A stretch of DNA of 6,250 nt from an uncultured Terrimonas sp. GTDB taxonomy: Bacteria; Bacteroidota; Bacteroidia; Chitinophagales; Chitinophagaceae. The notes under the pieces were generated by a model that worked only from the letters and a program-made list of their open reading frames with translations, had not been told where the DNA came from and did no database searches. Both the position numbers and the translations under genes were made by a program. Numbering within the stretch: the first letter of the stretch is position 1; each line of letters begins with the position of its first letter. Of this stretch, positions 1 through 6,250 are shown piece by piece. The stretch lies in NCBI GenBank assembly GCA_946886925.1, contig CAMPJQ010000178.1:1-6250 (forward strand), given 5' to 3'.

Positions 1-2787
1 GATCTGAAGAACCTGAATATGGAAGATTTTGAAAGTGTGTCTGTGTTAAAAGGATCTGCGGCGGCTGCCTTGTATGGCACAAGGGCTGTTAACGGGGTGA
101 TTTTAATTACTACTAAAAAAGGGAAACATCGCCAGGGAATCGGCGTAACCGTTAACCAGTCGGTAAATATAACTGATCCCTATGCGGGACCAGATTTTCA
201 AAATGAATTTGGCGGCGGAACGGTTGGTGATTTCTTTACCGATAACAGGGATCCGAATTATAAAGCCAACGAAAGATGGACTACAAAGGTATTTCCAACT
301 GACCCTGTTACCGGCTTACCCTATATTGACAGAGGCATAGGACGTGAACTGGAAAACTGGGGTCCGCGTATGGTGGGGCAGGATGTAATTAATTACGATG
401 GTACGCCAACCAAATATCTTCCCCAGCCCAACAACTTCTTAGACGCTTTTCAAACAGGCGTTGGATACAATACCAACGTGGCCATTGACGGTGGAACTGA
501 AAAATCAACATTTCGTTTGTCCTATAACCGCAACGAAGCCGAAGGCGTTGTAAGCAACAATAAGTTTACCAAAAATGCATTTGACCTGCGGGTTACACAT
601 AAGTTCACGAAGTTCCTGGAAGTAGACATGAGTGCTGCTTATACCGATTTTAACGGTAAAAATCCGCCTCGCCTGGGAGGATTGGATGCCTTTGCTTCCT
701 ATAATTTTGGTAAACTGTATTCGTGGATGATGCCGCGTAACTATGATACCAAGTACTGGTCTCAGAGGGAGCATTATACCAGCCAATTCGGTGGCGTTCC
801 TAATCCTGGTAATTCTGCCGAAACCAACCTGGCCCCTGAAACAAGGTTCTGGTTTTCATTGTATGAAAACAACTATTTGCAAAAGGAGCAACTGCTCCGT
901 GGACGTGTGGCCTTTACCGTTACTTTGACAGATTGGGCCAAGCTGATCCTGGAAGGGAATATTAATAACATTTATACACGATCCGAAAGCAAAGAGCTCG
1001 GGCAGGGACTTAATTTTACCGGTGGATTGTATTCGCTTGGGTTTCAAACCAAGGAAAGCAATATGCAGAAATGGATGTTGATGATGAATAAAGATATTAA
1101 TCCGGACCTTACCCTCAGTGGTTATATAGGCGGTGAAGCGCAACGGTATAAAACTACATATGAAAACAGTTCTACCAGCGGAGGATTAAGTTATCCTGGT
1201 AATTATTACATAGCCAACTCTGTTAATCAACCTACCACAAATGCAGGAATTAGAAATCGCAGGAGCTTCAATTCATTATACGCCAGTGCAGATGTAGGGT
1301 ATAAAGACATGTTGTACCTGCAGGCTACCTGGCGTGGCGACTGGTCTTCAACTTTAACCTATTCTAATGGAACGGGTAACAATTTCTATACCTATCCCGC
1401 TGCCAGTTTATCATGGATATTCAGTGAAACATTCAAGAACAATTTTCCTTCCTGGATCAGCTATGGTAAATTAAGAGGAAACCTTGCTGCGCTGGGGGGC
1501 GATACAGATCCTTTCAGAATTAATCCCGGTTTTGCTTTTAACGGATACAGTACAGCTAACGGGCAAACCGTTCCGCTATCCACATATAGTTCGGGTTCAG
1601 TATTACAACCCAACCTGAAACCACAACGTAAAATCTCCAAAGAGGTTGGACTGGAAATGCGATTTTTTGAAAACCGTTTGGGGTTAGACGTTAGTTTATA
1701 TCAGGATAATACCAAAAATCAGTTGCTGGATATTGGCACGCCCACAGAATCGGGTGTAAGCACGATATTCATCAACGCGGGCAACATACGCAACAGGGGT
1801 ATTGAAATTTCCTTAGACGCTACTCCTGTCAGGACAAAAAGCTTTTCATGGAATACAGCGCTTAATTACGCCGTTAACAGGAATATGATTGTAGAGCTTT
1901 ATCCGGGCAGAACAGAATTTAACCTGGGCGCCAATATCGGGGAGATCAGTACATGGGCTGTGGTAGGTAAATCATACGGCACATTGCGTACACAAATTCA
2001 CTCTACCGCTTTTGAAGGCACGGATAAAAACGACCCACGCAACGGGTTACCCATTTTTACCTGGCGCTCCGACTCCAGAACGGCCTTTCCTGCGAGGAGC
2101 AACAAATGGCAGGATGTGGGCGACATTAATGCTAAATTCCGCGCGGGATGGGACAATACCTTCAATTATAAAAATTTTAGCCTGAATGTATTGCTGGACG
2201 CTAAAATAGGGGGTGACTTTGTATCGCTGAGCTATCGGTATGGAACGCATACAGGTGTACTTCCCAATAGCCTTCCTGGAAGAGATGCTCAAAATGGAGG
2301 TATTCAATGGACATCCCAGTACGCTAATGATGGCGGTACTTATGATGATGGTATAATTCCCGAAGGCGTTTTTGCGCCAGGTCAAATAGTTGATAAGCCC
2401 GGAGGTGGTACAGCCGATGTAGGTGGCATGACGTATCAGCAGGCATACGACCAGGGATTGGTTGAGCCTTCCCACCTTCCACAATTCTTTTATCGTTACG
2501 GTTCATCTTCAACCGGGGTAGCGGATTATTGGGTGTTTAAAAATTCATGGGTATCACTGCGTCAGGTAGCTTTATCTTACCGCATACCCGCTAAATTTTA
2601 TGAAAAACTTAAACTAAACGCGTTGTCTTTGTCTGTGGTTGGTCGTGATTTGTTGTATTTGCACAATTCGTTGCCTTATAATTTTAACCCGGCTTCCAAT
2701 AACTCAAACAACACAGCTTATTCCGGCGAAGAAGGATTTTTACCTATGATGCGTTCATTTGTATTTACGCTCAGAGCTACCTTTTAA
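1..2787 (+). CDS. SusC/RagA-family TonB-linked outer-membrane transporter, 5'-truncated by the window
   Basis: The frame is open from base 1 (reads DLKNLN before the first Met at 19) to TAA at 2785-2787, giving 928 visible residues. The Met at 19 is internal, because it lies just ahead of the conserved plug signature at 28-123 (SVLKG...AALYG...NGVILITTKKG), which in SusC proteins sits about 220 residues in. Compared with the second transporter in this window, about 215 N-terminal residues (signal peptide, regulatory-like domain, most of the plug) are missing, so the full protein is about 1,140 residues. The rest is a typical SusC barrel: a QPNN/GGTEKSTFRLSYN region near 425-520, NIRNRGIEISLDATP near 1785-1830, SWVSLRQVALSYRIP near 2545-2590, and a C-terminal Phe (FTLRATF) as expected for BAM-inserted barrels. 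The family imports oligomeric nutrients across the outer membrane using TonB energy. The substrate is unknown. It is followed after 36 bp by its SusD partner, with no terminator between them. Confidence 0.97.
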   Translation, partial: DLKNLNMEDFESVSVLKGSAAAALYGTRAVNGVILITTKKGKHRQGIGVTVNQSVNITDPYAGPDFQNEFGGGTVGDFFTDNRDPNYKANERWTTKVFPTDPVTGLPYIDRGIGRELENWGPRMVGQDVINYDGTPTKYLPQPNNFLDAFQTGVGYNTNVAIDGGTEKSTFRLSYNRNEAEGVVSNNKFTKNAFDLRVTHKFTKFLEVDMSAAYTDFNGKNPPRLGGLDAFASYNFGKLYSWMMPRNYDTKYWSQREHYTSQFGGVPNPGNSAETNLAPETRFWFSLYENNYLQKEQLLRGRVAFTVTLTDWAKLILEGNINNIYTRSESKELGQGLNFTGGLYSLGFQTKESNMQKWMLMMNKDINPDLTLSGYIGGEAQRYKTTYENSSTSGGLSYPGNYYIANSVNQPTTNAGIRNRRSFNSLYASADVGYKDMLYLQATWRGDWSSTLTYSNGTGNNFYTYPAASLSWIFSETFKNNFPSWISYGKLRGNLAALGGDTDPFRINPGFAFNGYSTANGQTVPLSTYSSGSVLQPNLKPQRKISKEVGLEMRFFENRLGLDVSLYQDNTKNQLLDIGTPTESGVSTIFINAGNIRNRGIEISLDATPVRTKSFSWNTALNYAVNRNMIVELYPGRTEFNLGANIGEISTWAVVGKSYGTLRTQIHSTAFEGTDKNDPRNGLPIFTWRSDSRTAFPARSNKWQDVGDINAKFRAGWDNTFNYKNFSLNVLLDAKIGGDFVSLSYRYGTHTGVLPNSLPGRDAQNGGIQWTSQYANDGGTYDDGIIPEGVFAPGQIVDKPGGGTADVGGMTYQQAYDQGLVEPSHLPQFFYRYGSSSTGVADYWVFKNSWVSLRQVALSYRIPAKFYEKLKLNALSLSVVGRDLLYLHNSLPYNFNPASNNSNNTAYSGEEGFLPMMRSFVFTLRATF

Positions 2788-2823
2788 TGGAATTGTTTTT
2801 TTATTATTTAATTATTACAAGTC

Positions 2824-4521
2824 ATGAAAAGCGTTTCAAAATATATAGCAGTAATGGGGTTTGCGGCTTTTGTCTTTACCTCCTGCGAAAAACAATTTGG
2901 TGAGACCAATACGGATCCTACTGTAGTAACCAAACCCGACATTAAATACCTTTTAAGTTATTCCCAGGAAAGATTAATGACCTATAATGGCGGAGAATGG
3001 ATATGGGAAGGTATGGAACAACTGTTCCGGTTTACCCAGCACGTTACCGCCAGCCCGTATGAAGTAACAGGTAATGTAAATGGCCGTTATGGGGTTTATT
3101 ACTCCCAGATATTACCCAACCTGTTTGAGATTAGGAGACAAATCAGTACACTTCCGGAGAAAGACCAATATCAGAAAATGCAGGAGGTAACTTATATCAT
3201 ACAGGCGTTGCATGGTATAAAGGTTACCGATATGAACGGCTCCATTCCTTACAAGGACGCTATTCAGGGACGTTATGAAACGAATTATAGTCCCGCTTAT
3301 GATACACAGGAATCTCTTTTTAATACCTGGTTATCGGAACTGGATAACGCGATCAGCGTATTATCCAACAGTTCCCTCTCTGATCAGCTTACTTACGGGA
3401 ATTCCGATATTTTTTATGGAGGCGACTGGACCAAATGGGTTAAGTTAGCCAATACATTAAAGTTGCGTATAGCAGCGAGGTTGCAAAACCAGGATGCTGC
3501 CAAAGCGCAGGAAATATTCAGGCAGGTAATGCAGGACGCTACCGGACCTATTGATAATGATGATGCACAGTTAAAGTACACCAATCCCAATTTTTCGCCT
3601 TTTGGCAACGATATCAACTACAGGAGTACCCGCTATGGCAGTACTTCTATTATTGATTTTCTGAAGGCTGCCGATGATCCCCGCCTGCCCATATATTTCG
3701 AATCCAATGATTTAACCGGCAGTTATGGAGATACTTTGGCCAAGTATTCAACAACCCTTCCGGCGTTTATTGATCCTGCCGATCCCTGGATTAATTTTCA
3801 GGGCGCACCGGCAGACTGGACAACCAATCCAGGTGTAGCAGGCTATATCAGTAATGCTTTTGCGGTTGGTAACACGAATCCTGGCAATACGGTCTCCCGC
3901 TATTTTTTGATATCACCCATTAACCGGCATTTTTTCTCACCCCGGTATAATGGCGCAACCGGCGATTACACGGATGTGCTGGTATCGAATGCCGAATCCT
4001 GTTTGCTGGTGGCAGAATTTATTGAAAAAGGATTTGGTAATGGAATTGATACCAAAGGCACAGCAGAAGACTGGTATAAAAAAGGTGTTGCTTCTTCCAT
4101 TAAAACAATGAATGCCATAGCAGTAACTGCGCAATCAGCTACCGGGTTTACCGGTAATGGTGATGCAGAAGTTGACGCATACCTGAGTGGTCCGGAAGTG
4201 GCGTTTAATGGTACGAACAACCTGGAAAGAATATATATCCAGCAGTACCTGAACTTTTACCGCAATGCCAGTGAAGCTTTTGTGCTGGTTCGCAGAACAG
4301 GGTATCCTAAAAACAATTCAACCTATTATGCCCGCGAACCTTTCAATGAACAAATACCGCGCCGCTGGTGGTTAACCGATCCGGGTGAAGTAAACAGAGA
4401 TAACTGGAATGCCGCTATGACTGAACAAGGGTTTACGCCGAATGCACAGGATATACCAACATTAAGTTCGCAACGGATTTGGTACGATAAAAGCGCGCCG
4501 GAATTTGGTGAAGGGCAATAA
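2824..4521 (+). CDS. SusD/RagB-family nutrient-binding outer-membrane lipoprotein (SusD-like_2 type)
   Basis: This is a complete 565-residue protein. The N-terminus is a lipoprotein signal: basic MKSVSK, a hydrophobic stretch, then the lipobox FTSC with Cys21 as the lipidated residue, so the start at 2824 is well supported despite the lack of a Shine-Dalgarno sequence (AT-rich leader, normal for Bacteroidota). After Cys21 comes FGETNTDPT (25-33), typical of mature SusD-like proteins. Further family landmarks are IPYKDAIQG (141-149), YDTQESLF (159-166), KWVKLANTLKLRIAARL (204-220, a TPR-like helix), DDPRLPIYF (284-292), NAESCLLVAE (389-398), VLVRRTGYP (487-495), IPRRWW (511-516) and RIWYDK (551-556). 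These match the subgroup I know as SusD-like_2 (recalled as PF12771) rather than classical starch SusD. Its role is to bind substrate at the cell surface and close like a lid over the SusC barrel encoded just upstream. No sequence feature reveals the ligand. It is the last gene before a 309-bp spacer. Confidence 0.97.
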   Translation: MKSVSKYIAVMGFAAFVFTSCEKQFGETNTDPTVVTKPDIKYLLSYSQERLMTYNGGEWIWEGMEQLFRFTQHVTASPYEVTGNVNGRYGVYYSQILPNLFEIRRQISTLPEKDQYQKMQEVTYIIQALHGIKVTDMNGSIPYKDAIQGRYETNYSPAYDTQESLFNTWLSELDNAISVLSNSSLSDQLTYGNSDIFYGGDWTKWVKLANTLKLRIAARLQNQDAAKAQEIFRQVMQDATGPIDNDDAQLKYTNPNFSPFGNDINYRSTRYGSTSIIDFLKAADDPRLPIYFESNDLTGSYGDTLAKYSTTLPAFIDPADPWINFQGAPADWTTNPGVAGYISNAFAVGNTNPGNTVSRYFLISPINRHFFSPRYNGATGDYTDVLVSNAESCLLVAEFIEKGFGNGIDTKGTAEDWYKKGVASSIKTMNAIAVTAQSATGFTGNGDAEVDAYLSGPEVAFNGTNNLERIYIQQYLNFYRNASEAFVLVRRTGYPKNNSTYYAREPFNEQIPRRWWLTDPGEVNRDNWNAAMTEQGFTPNAQDIPTLSSQRIWYDKSAPEFGEGQ

Positions 4522-4530
4522 GGACATTAA

Positions 4531-4636
4531 CTGATCCTATACTATGTGTAAAGCCAGATTATAGCATCCAATGTCGTTTAGAGAGCATAATCACGAAAAC
4601 AAATAGGGGCACAGTGAGATTGAACCCTGATCCTAT
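4531..4636 (+). repeat. Two copies of a 10-bp direct repeat, CTGATCCTAT
   Basis: CTGATCCTAT occurs at 4531-4540, just after the lipoprotein stop codon, and again at 4627-4636, inside the inverted-repeat segment. The copies are 96 bp apart and differ immediately after the repeat (ACTATG against GTCTCT). Two exact 10-mers within 106 bp of non-coding DNA are unlikely by chance but not decisive. They could be recombination or insertion scars or repeated binding sites. Confidence 0.5.
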
Positions 4637-4680
4637 GTCTCTTTCTACTGGGATTCTTAAACAATTAAACGACATTGGAT
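4566..4680. repeat. Perfect 15-bp inverted repeat bounding a 115-bp segment
   Basis: ATCCAATGTCGTTTA at 4566-4580 is the exact reverse complement of TAAACGACATTGGAT at 4666-4680, leaving 85 bases between the arms. The match does not extend cleanly outward (C4565 faces A4681) or inward. Inside, AGAGA (4580-4584) can pair with TCTCT (4638-4642), and ATAGG (4603-4607) with CCTAT (4632-4636). The right arm is preceded by an imperfect tandem copy, TTAAACAA then TTAAACGA (4657-4672). No T-run follows 4680, so it is not an ordinary intrinsic terminator. Possible explanations are a miniature inverted-repeat element or decayed insertion sequence, a long-range RNA stem in the transcript, or paired protein-binding sites. 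No clear target-site duplication flanks it (left flank ends TTATAGC, right flank begins ATATGAT). The repeat itself is certain; its nature is not. Confidence 0.85.
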
Positions 4681-4706
4681 ATATGATTCGACTAACCCGA
4701 TAATTG

Positions 4707-4747
4707 TACTTTTATTTTGGTGCTGAACGGTGCTATTGTGTTTTTTG
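4707..4747 (+). promoter_or_regulatory. Weak candidate promoter for the second SusC-like gene
   Basis: The known Bacteroidota consensus is TTTG at -33 and TAnnTTTG at -7, about 19-21 bp apart. Here TTTG at 4716-4719 lies 20 bp ahead of GTTTTTTG at 4740-4747, which matches only four of the six fixed -7 bases. Two other -7-like matches, TACTTTTA (4707-4714) and TTATTTTG (4712-4719), each match five of six but have no good -33 element upstream. If the first arrangement is used, transcription would start near 4752-4755 and leave a leader of about 75-80 nt. The location, between the inverted-repeat segment and the start codon at 4831, is sensible, but no single match is strong. Confidence 0.25.
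4719..4734 (+). repeat. GGTGCT direct repeat one helical turn apart
   Basis: GGTGCT occurs at 4719-4724 and 4729-4734, separated by GAAC, so the copies repeat every 10 bp and face the same side of the helix. They fall in the spacer of the candidate promoter at 4716-4747. This is the geometry of tandem half-sites for an activator or repressor, but the motif is only six bases and no regulator is encoded in the window. Confidence 0.3.
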
Positions 4748-4830
4748 AACCGGAAGTATTGAATAGCCACTCAAAGGAATCTGCCCTAAACCATTTTTAT
4801 CATTATTAATCATACTAAAAATTCAACTGC

Positions 4831-6250
4831 ATGAAAAAGTTAAAGAAGCCAATTTTATTGGTTTTGTTGATCCTGCTGGTGGGCAATATTGTATTGCTTG
4901 CCCAGGAAAAACTAACCATTAGCGGCGTGGTAAAAGACGATAGCGGCAACCCTGTACCTGCTGCAACAGTAACAGTTAAAGGTACGCCCCAAACCGTTTT
5001 TACCGATGAGAACGGACGGTACATTGTTACTGTAGATGGTAAAAATGTTACCTTGCTAATAAGTTCCGTTGGTTTCACTTCAAAGGAAGTGAAAGCAGGT
5101 GACTCAGGGGCGCTGGATATTACACTATCTTCCTCTTCGGCTGATATGGATGAGGTGATTGTTACCGCTCTGGGCGTAAAAAGAGACAAAAGGTCTATAG
5201 GGTTTGCTGTGCAACAGATAAAAGCCGAAGATGTTACCATTGCCGCTCCGGTGGATGTAGCGCAGGGCCTGATGGGAAAAGTAGCAGGGTTGAATATTTC
5301 AACCAGCAATGGTATAAATAATGCCTCGTCCAGGATAGTGATAAGAGGTAACAATTCTGTAACAGGTGTTAATCAGCCTTTGATTGTTGTAGATGGTGCA
5401 ATCATAGACAATCGCCCCGTTGCTCAATCCAATATTGAAGTAACTGATGGGATGAGAGACTGGGGAAATTATCTCAGCTATCTGAATATGGACAATGTGG
5501 AAAGTATATCTGTTTTAAAAGGACCAAATGCTGCTGCTTTATACGGTGCCAGGGGAGCAAATGGGGTGATATTGATCACAAGTAAAAAGGGAAGTCTTCA
5601 AAAAGGCCTTGGTCTGAATTATAATTTTTCTACCAATTTTACGAATGTTTACCGTTTTCAGGACTTGCAGAATGAATATGGCGGCGGTTTTGCGGCAGGG
5701 CTATGGACAGCCAATCCGGAATTGCCTAAAACGGAGAATGGAGAATACTATCTTCCTACATTGTACGGTGGTTCAAGCTATGGAACCGGTGGTACGGGTA
5801 TTGGTGGCTCGCATGCAACTATACCCGGAGGGTTTAATACCTGGGATATTTTTAGCTGGTTTGGCGCCAGTTCTTCCTGGGGACCAAAATTAGACGGACG
5901 GATGGTACGCTGGTGGGATGGAGAAATGCGGCCTTATTCGCCCCAGCCCGACAATAGGAAGGCATATTACCGGCAGGGTAATGAAACTACACACAATGTA
6001 TCTTTTTCTTCAGGCGGTGAGTTTGGAACAGTTCGCTTATCTGCTTCCAGAACCGATGGAACCGCGGTAGTGCCCAACACGAATAACCATAACACCAATT
6101 TCGCATTAGGATCTAATCTTAAAATATCAAAGGCAATCAGTGCAGAAATAAACGTGGCCTATAACCAGAGCTTCAGGTTGAATACCCCCGAAATTGGTAC
6201 CAATAATTCCTGGTCTAAGTTTTCGGTATACGGTATGTCAAGGGAATATA
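4831..6250 (+). CDS. Second SusC/RagA-family TonB-linked outer-membrane transporter, 3'-truncated by the window
   Basis: Open from ATG at 4831 to the last base (473 codons plus one base), with no stop. The start is supported by a good signal peptide: MKKLKK, a hydrophobic core to residue 23, and likely signal peptidase I cleavage after Ala24 (LLA|QEK). Residues 28-100 form a carboxypeptidase-regulatory-like domain (ISGVVKDDSGNPVPAATVTV, TDENGRY, ISSVGF). DEVIVTALGVKRDKRSIG (107-124) is the linker carrying the putative TonB-box-like segment. The plug (about 125-255) includes VAQGLMGKVAGLNIS (143-157), RIVIRGNNS (168-176), PLIVVDGA (183-190) and the signature ESISVLKG...AALYGARGANGVILITSKKG (224-254). 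The barrel follows. No STN domain precedes the regulatory domain, so it is not built like a FecA-type signalling transporter. It is a paralogue of the transporter at 1-2787 (shared QNE[FY]GGG, WGP, QP[ND]N) but clearly diverged. A Gly/Ser-rich stretch at 313-335 is extra relative to that paralogue. Its SusD partner should lie downstream. Confidence 0.97.
   Translation, partial: MKKLKKPILLVLLILLVGNIVLLAQEKLTISGVVKDDSGNPVPAATVTVKGTPQTVFTDENGRYIVTVDGKNVTLLISSVGFTSKEVKAGDSGALDITLSSSSADMDEVIVTALGVKRDKRSIGFAVQQIKAEDVTIAAPVDVAQGLMGKVAGLNISTSNGINNASSRIVIRGNNSVTGVNQPLIVVDGAIIDNRPVAQSNIEVTDGMRDWGNYLSYLNMDNVESISVLKGPNAAALYGARGANGVILITSKKGSLQKGLGLNYNFSTNFTNVYRFQDLQNEYGGGFAAGLWTANPELPKTENGEYYLPTLYGGSSYGTGGTGIGGSHATIPGGFNTWDIFSWFGASSSWGPKLDGRMVRWWDGEMRPYSPQPDNRKAYYRQGNETTHNVSFSSGGEFGTVRLSASRTDGTAVVPNTNNHNTNFALGSNLKISKAISAEINVAYNQSFRLNTPEIGTNNSWSKFSVYGMSREY

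Larger units (their letters stand above)
4522..4830. other. Non-coding spacer between two SusC/SusD units
   Basis: This 309-bp stretch has no credible gene on either strand; the longest ATG-started reading frame I traced on the + strand is 22 codons (4635-4703). It holds a 15-bp perfect inverted repeat (4566-4580 with 4666-4680), a 10-bp direct repeat CTGATCCTAT (4531-4540 and 4627-4636), GGTGCT twice 10 bp apart (4719-4734), and promoter-like motifs between 4707 and 4747. I see no convincing intrinsic terminator: there is no GC-rich hairpin followed by a T-run after the lipoprotein gene. The last 40 bases before the next start (4791-4830) are AT-rich, as is usual for Bacteroidota leaders. 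The length and content suggest that the second transporter has its own promoter and is not simply read through from the first pair. Confidence 0.8.

Noticed and set aside
19..21. ATG at 19 as the true start of the first transporter
   Set aside because: The frame stays open upstream to base 1 with SusC-like residues, and this Met lies in the plug signature; no signal peptide follows it.
2047..2484. 145-codon open frame on the - strand inside the first transporter
   Set aside because: Antisense to conserved SusC barrel sequence; no recognisable domain or independent start signal.
4572..4607. 11-codon + strand reading frame (MSLREHNHENK) that could be a leader peptide
   Set aside because: Too short, no regulatory codon run, and no attenuator-terminator downstream.
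4603..4632. tRNA T-loop-like GGGTTCAATC on the - strand (a possible tRNA fragment or attachment site)
   Set aside because: The flanking bases cannot form a five-pair T-stem, position 61 would be U, and no anticodon or D arm or acceptor pairing is found upstream of it on that strand.
4635..4703. 22-codon + strand reading frame (MSLSTGILKQ...) overlapping the right arm of the inverted repeat
   Set aside because: Short, no homology I recognise, and it spans the repeat arm; the spacing and composition look like chance.
4716..4785. Fragments reminiscent of a cobalamin riboswitch (AACCGGAAG, AGCCACT, and GGAATCTGCC like a B12 box)
   Set aside because: The order is suggestive, but the conserved GGGAA element and GGTG-AATCC core are missing, the B12-box-like part needs a deletion and a substitution, and the region is shorter than the known RNA. 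SusC transporters are also not the usual targets. An Infernal search with RF00174 would settle it.
4815..5354. 179-codon open frame on the - strand across the start of the second transporter
   Set aside because: It is antisense to a well-supported signal peptide, regulatory-like domain and plug, has low-complexity Ser/Thr/Pro composition typical of a shadow frame, and shows no domain.
5645..5893. 82-codon + strand frame within the second transporter
   Set aside because: Out of frame with the SusC coding sequence, which continues uninterrupted through the region with recognisable family motifs.

Overview
The window looks like chromosomal DNA from a Bacteroidota bacterium. It carries SusC/SusD outer-membrane uptake genes, which are specific to that phylum, and none of its starts has a Shine-Dalgarno sequence, as is usual there. 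The spacers are AT-rich and the coding GC is moderate. The protein style (ALGVKR-type SusC, FGETNTDPT-type SusD) fits a Chitinophagaceae/Sphingobacteriales-like soil or plant-associated lineage. That lineage assignment is inference; no marker gene is present.

Layout, all on the + strand. (1) 1-2787: the C-terminal four fifths of a SusC/RagA-family TonB-dependent transporter; its start lies before the window. (2) 2824-4521: a complete SusD/RagB-family surface lipoprotein, 36 bp downstream and surely co-transcribed. (3) 4522-4830: a 309-bp non-coding spacer with a perfect 15-bp inverted repeat (arms 100 bp apart), some short direct repeats and a weak candidate Bacteroidota-type promoter. (4) 4831 to the window end: the first 473 codons of a second, divergent SusC/RagA transporter, with signal peptide, carboxypeptidase-regulatory-like domain and plug; its end lies beyond the window.

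In such systems SusC forms a TonB-driven beta-barrel and SusD is the lipoprotein lid that captures the substrate (glycan, peptide or other oligomer) at the cell surface. The window therefore holds one nearly complete SusC-SusD pair followed by the start of what is probably a second pair, whose SusD partner would be expected just downstream. No glycoside hydrolase, peptidase, sigma/anti-sigma pair or other regulator is visible, so the substrate cannot be assigned. I found no clear sign of an undescribed system. The least explained stretch is the inverted-repeat element in the spacer at 4566-4680.
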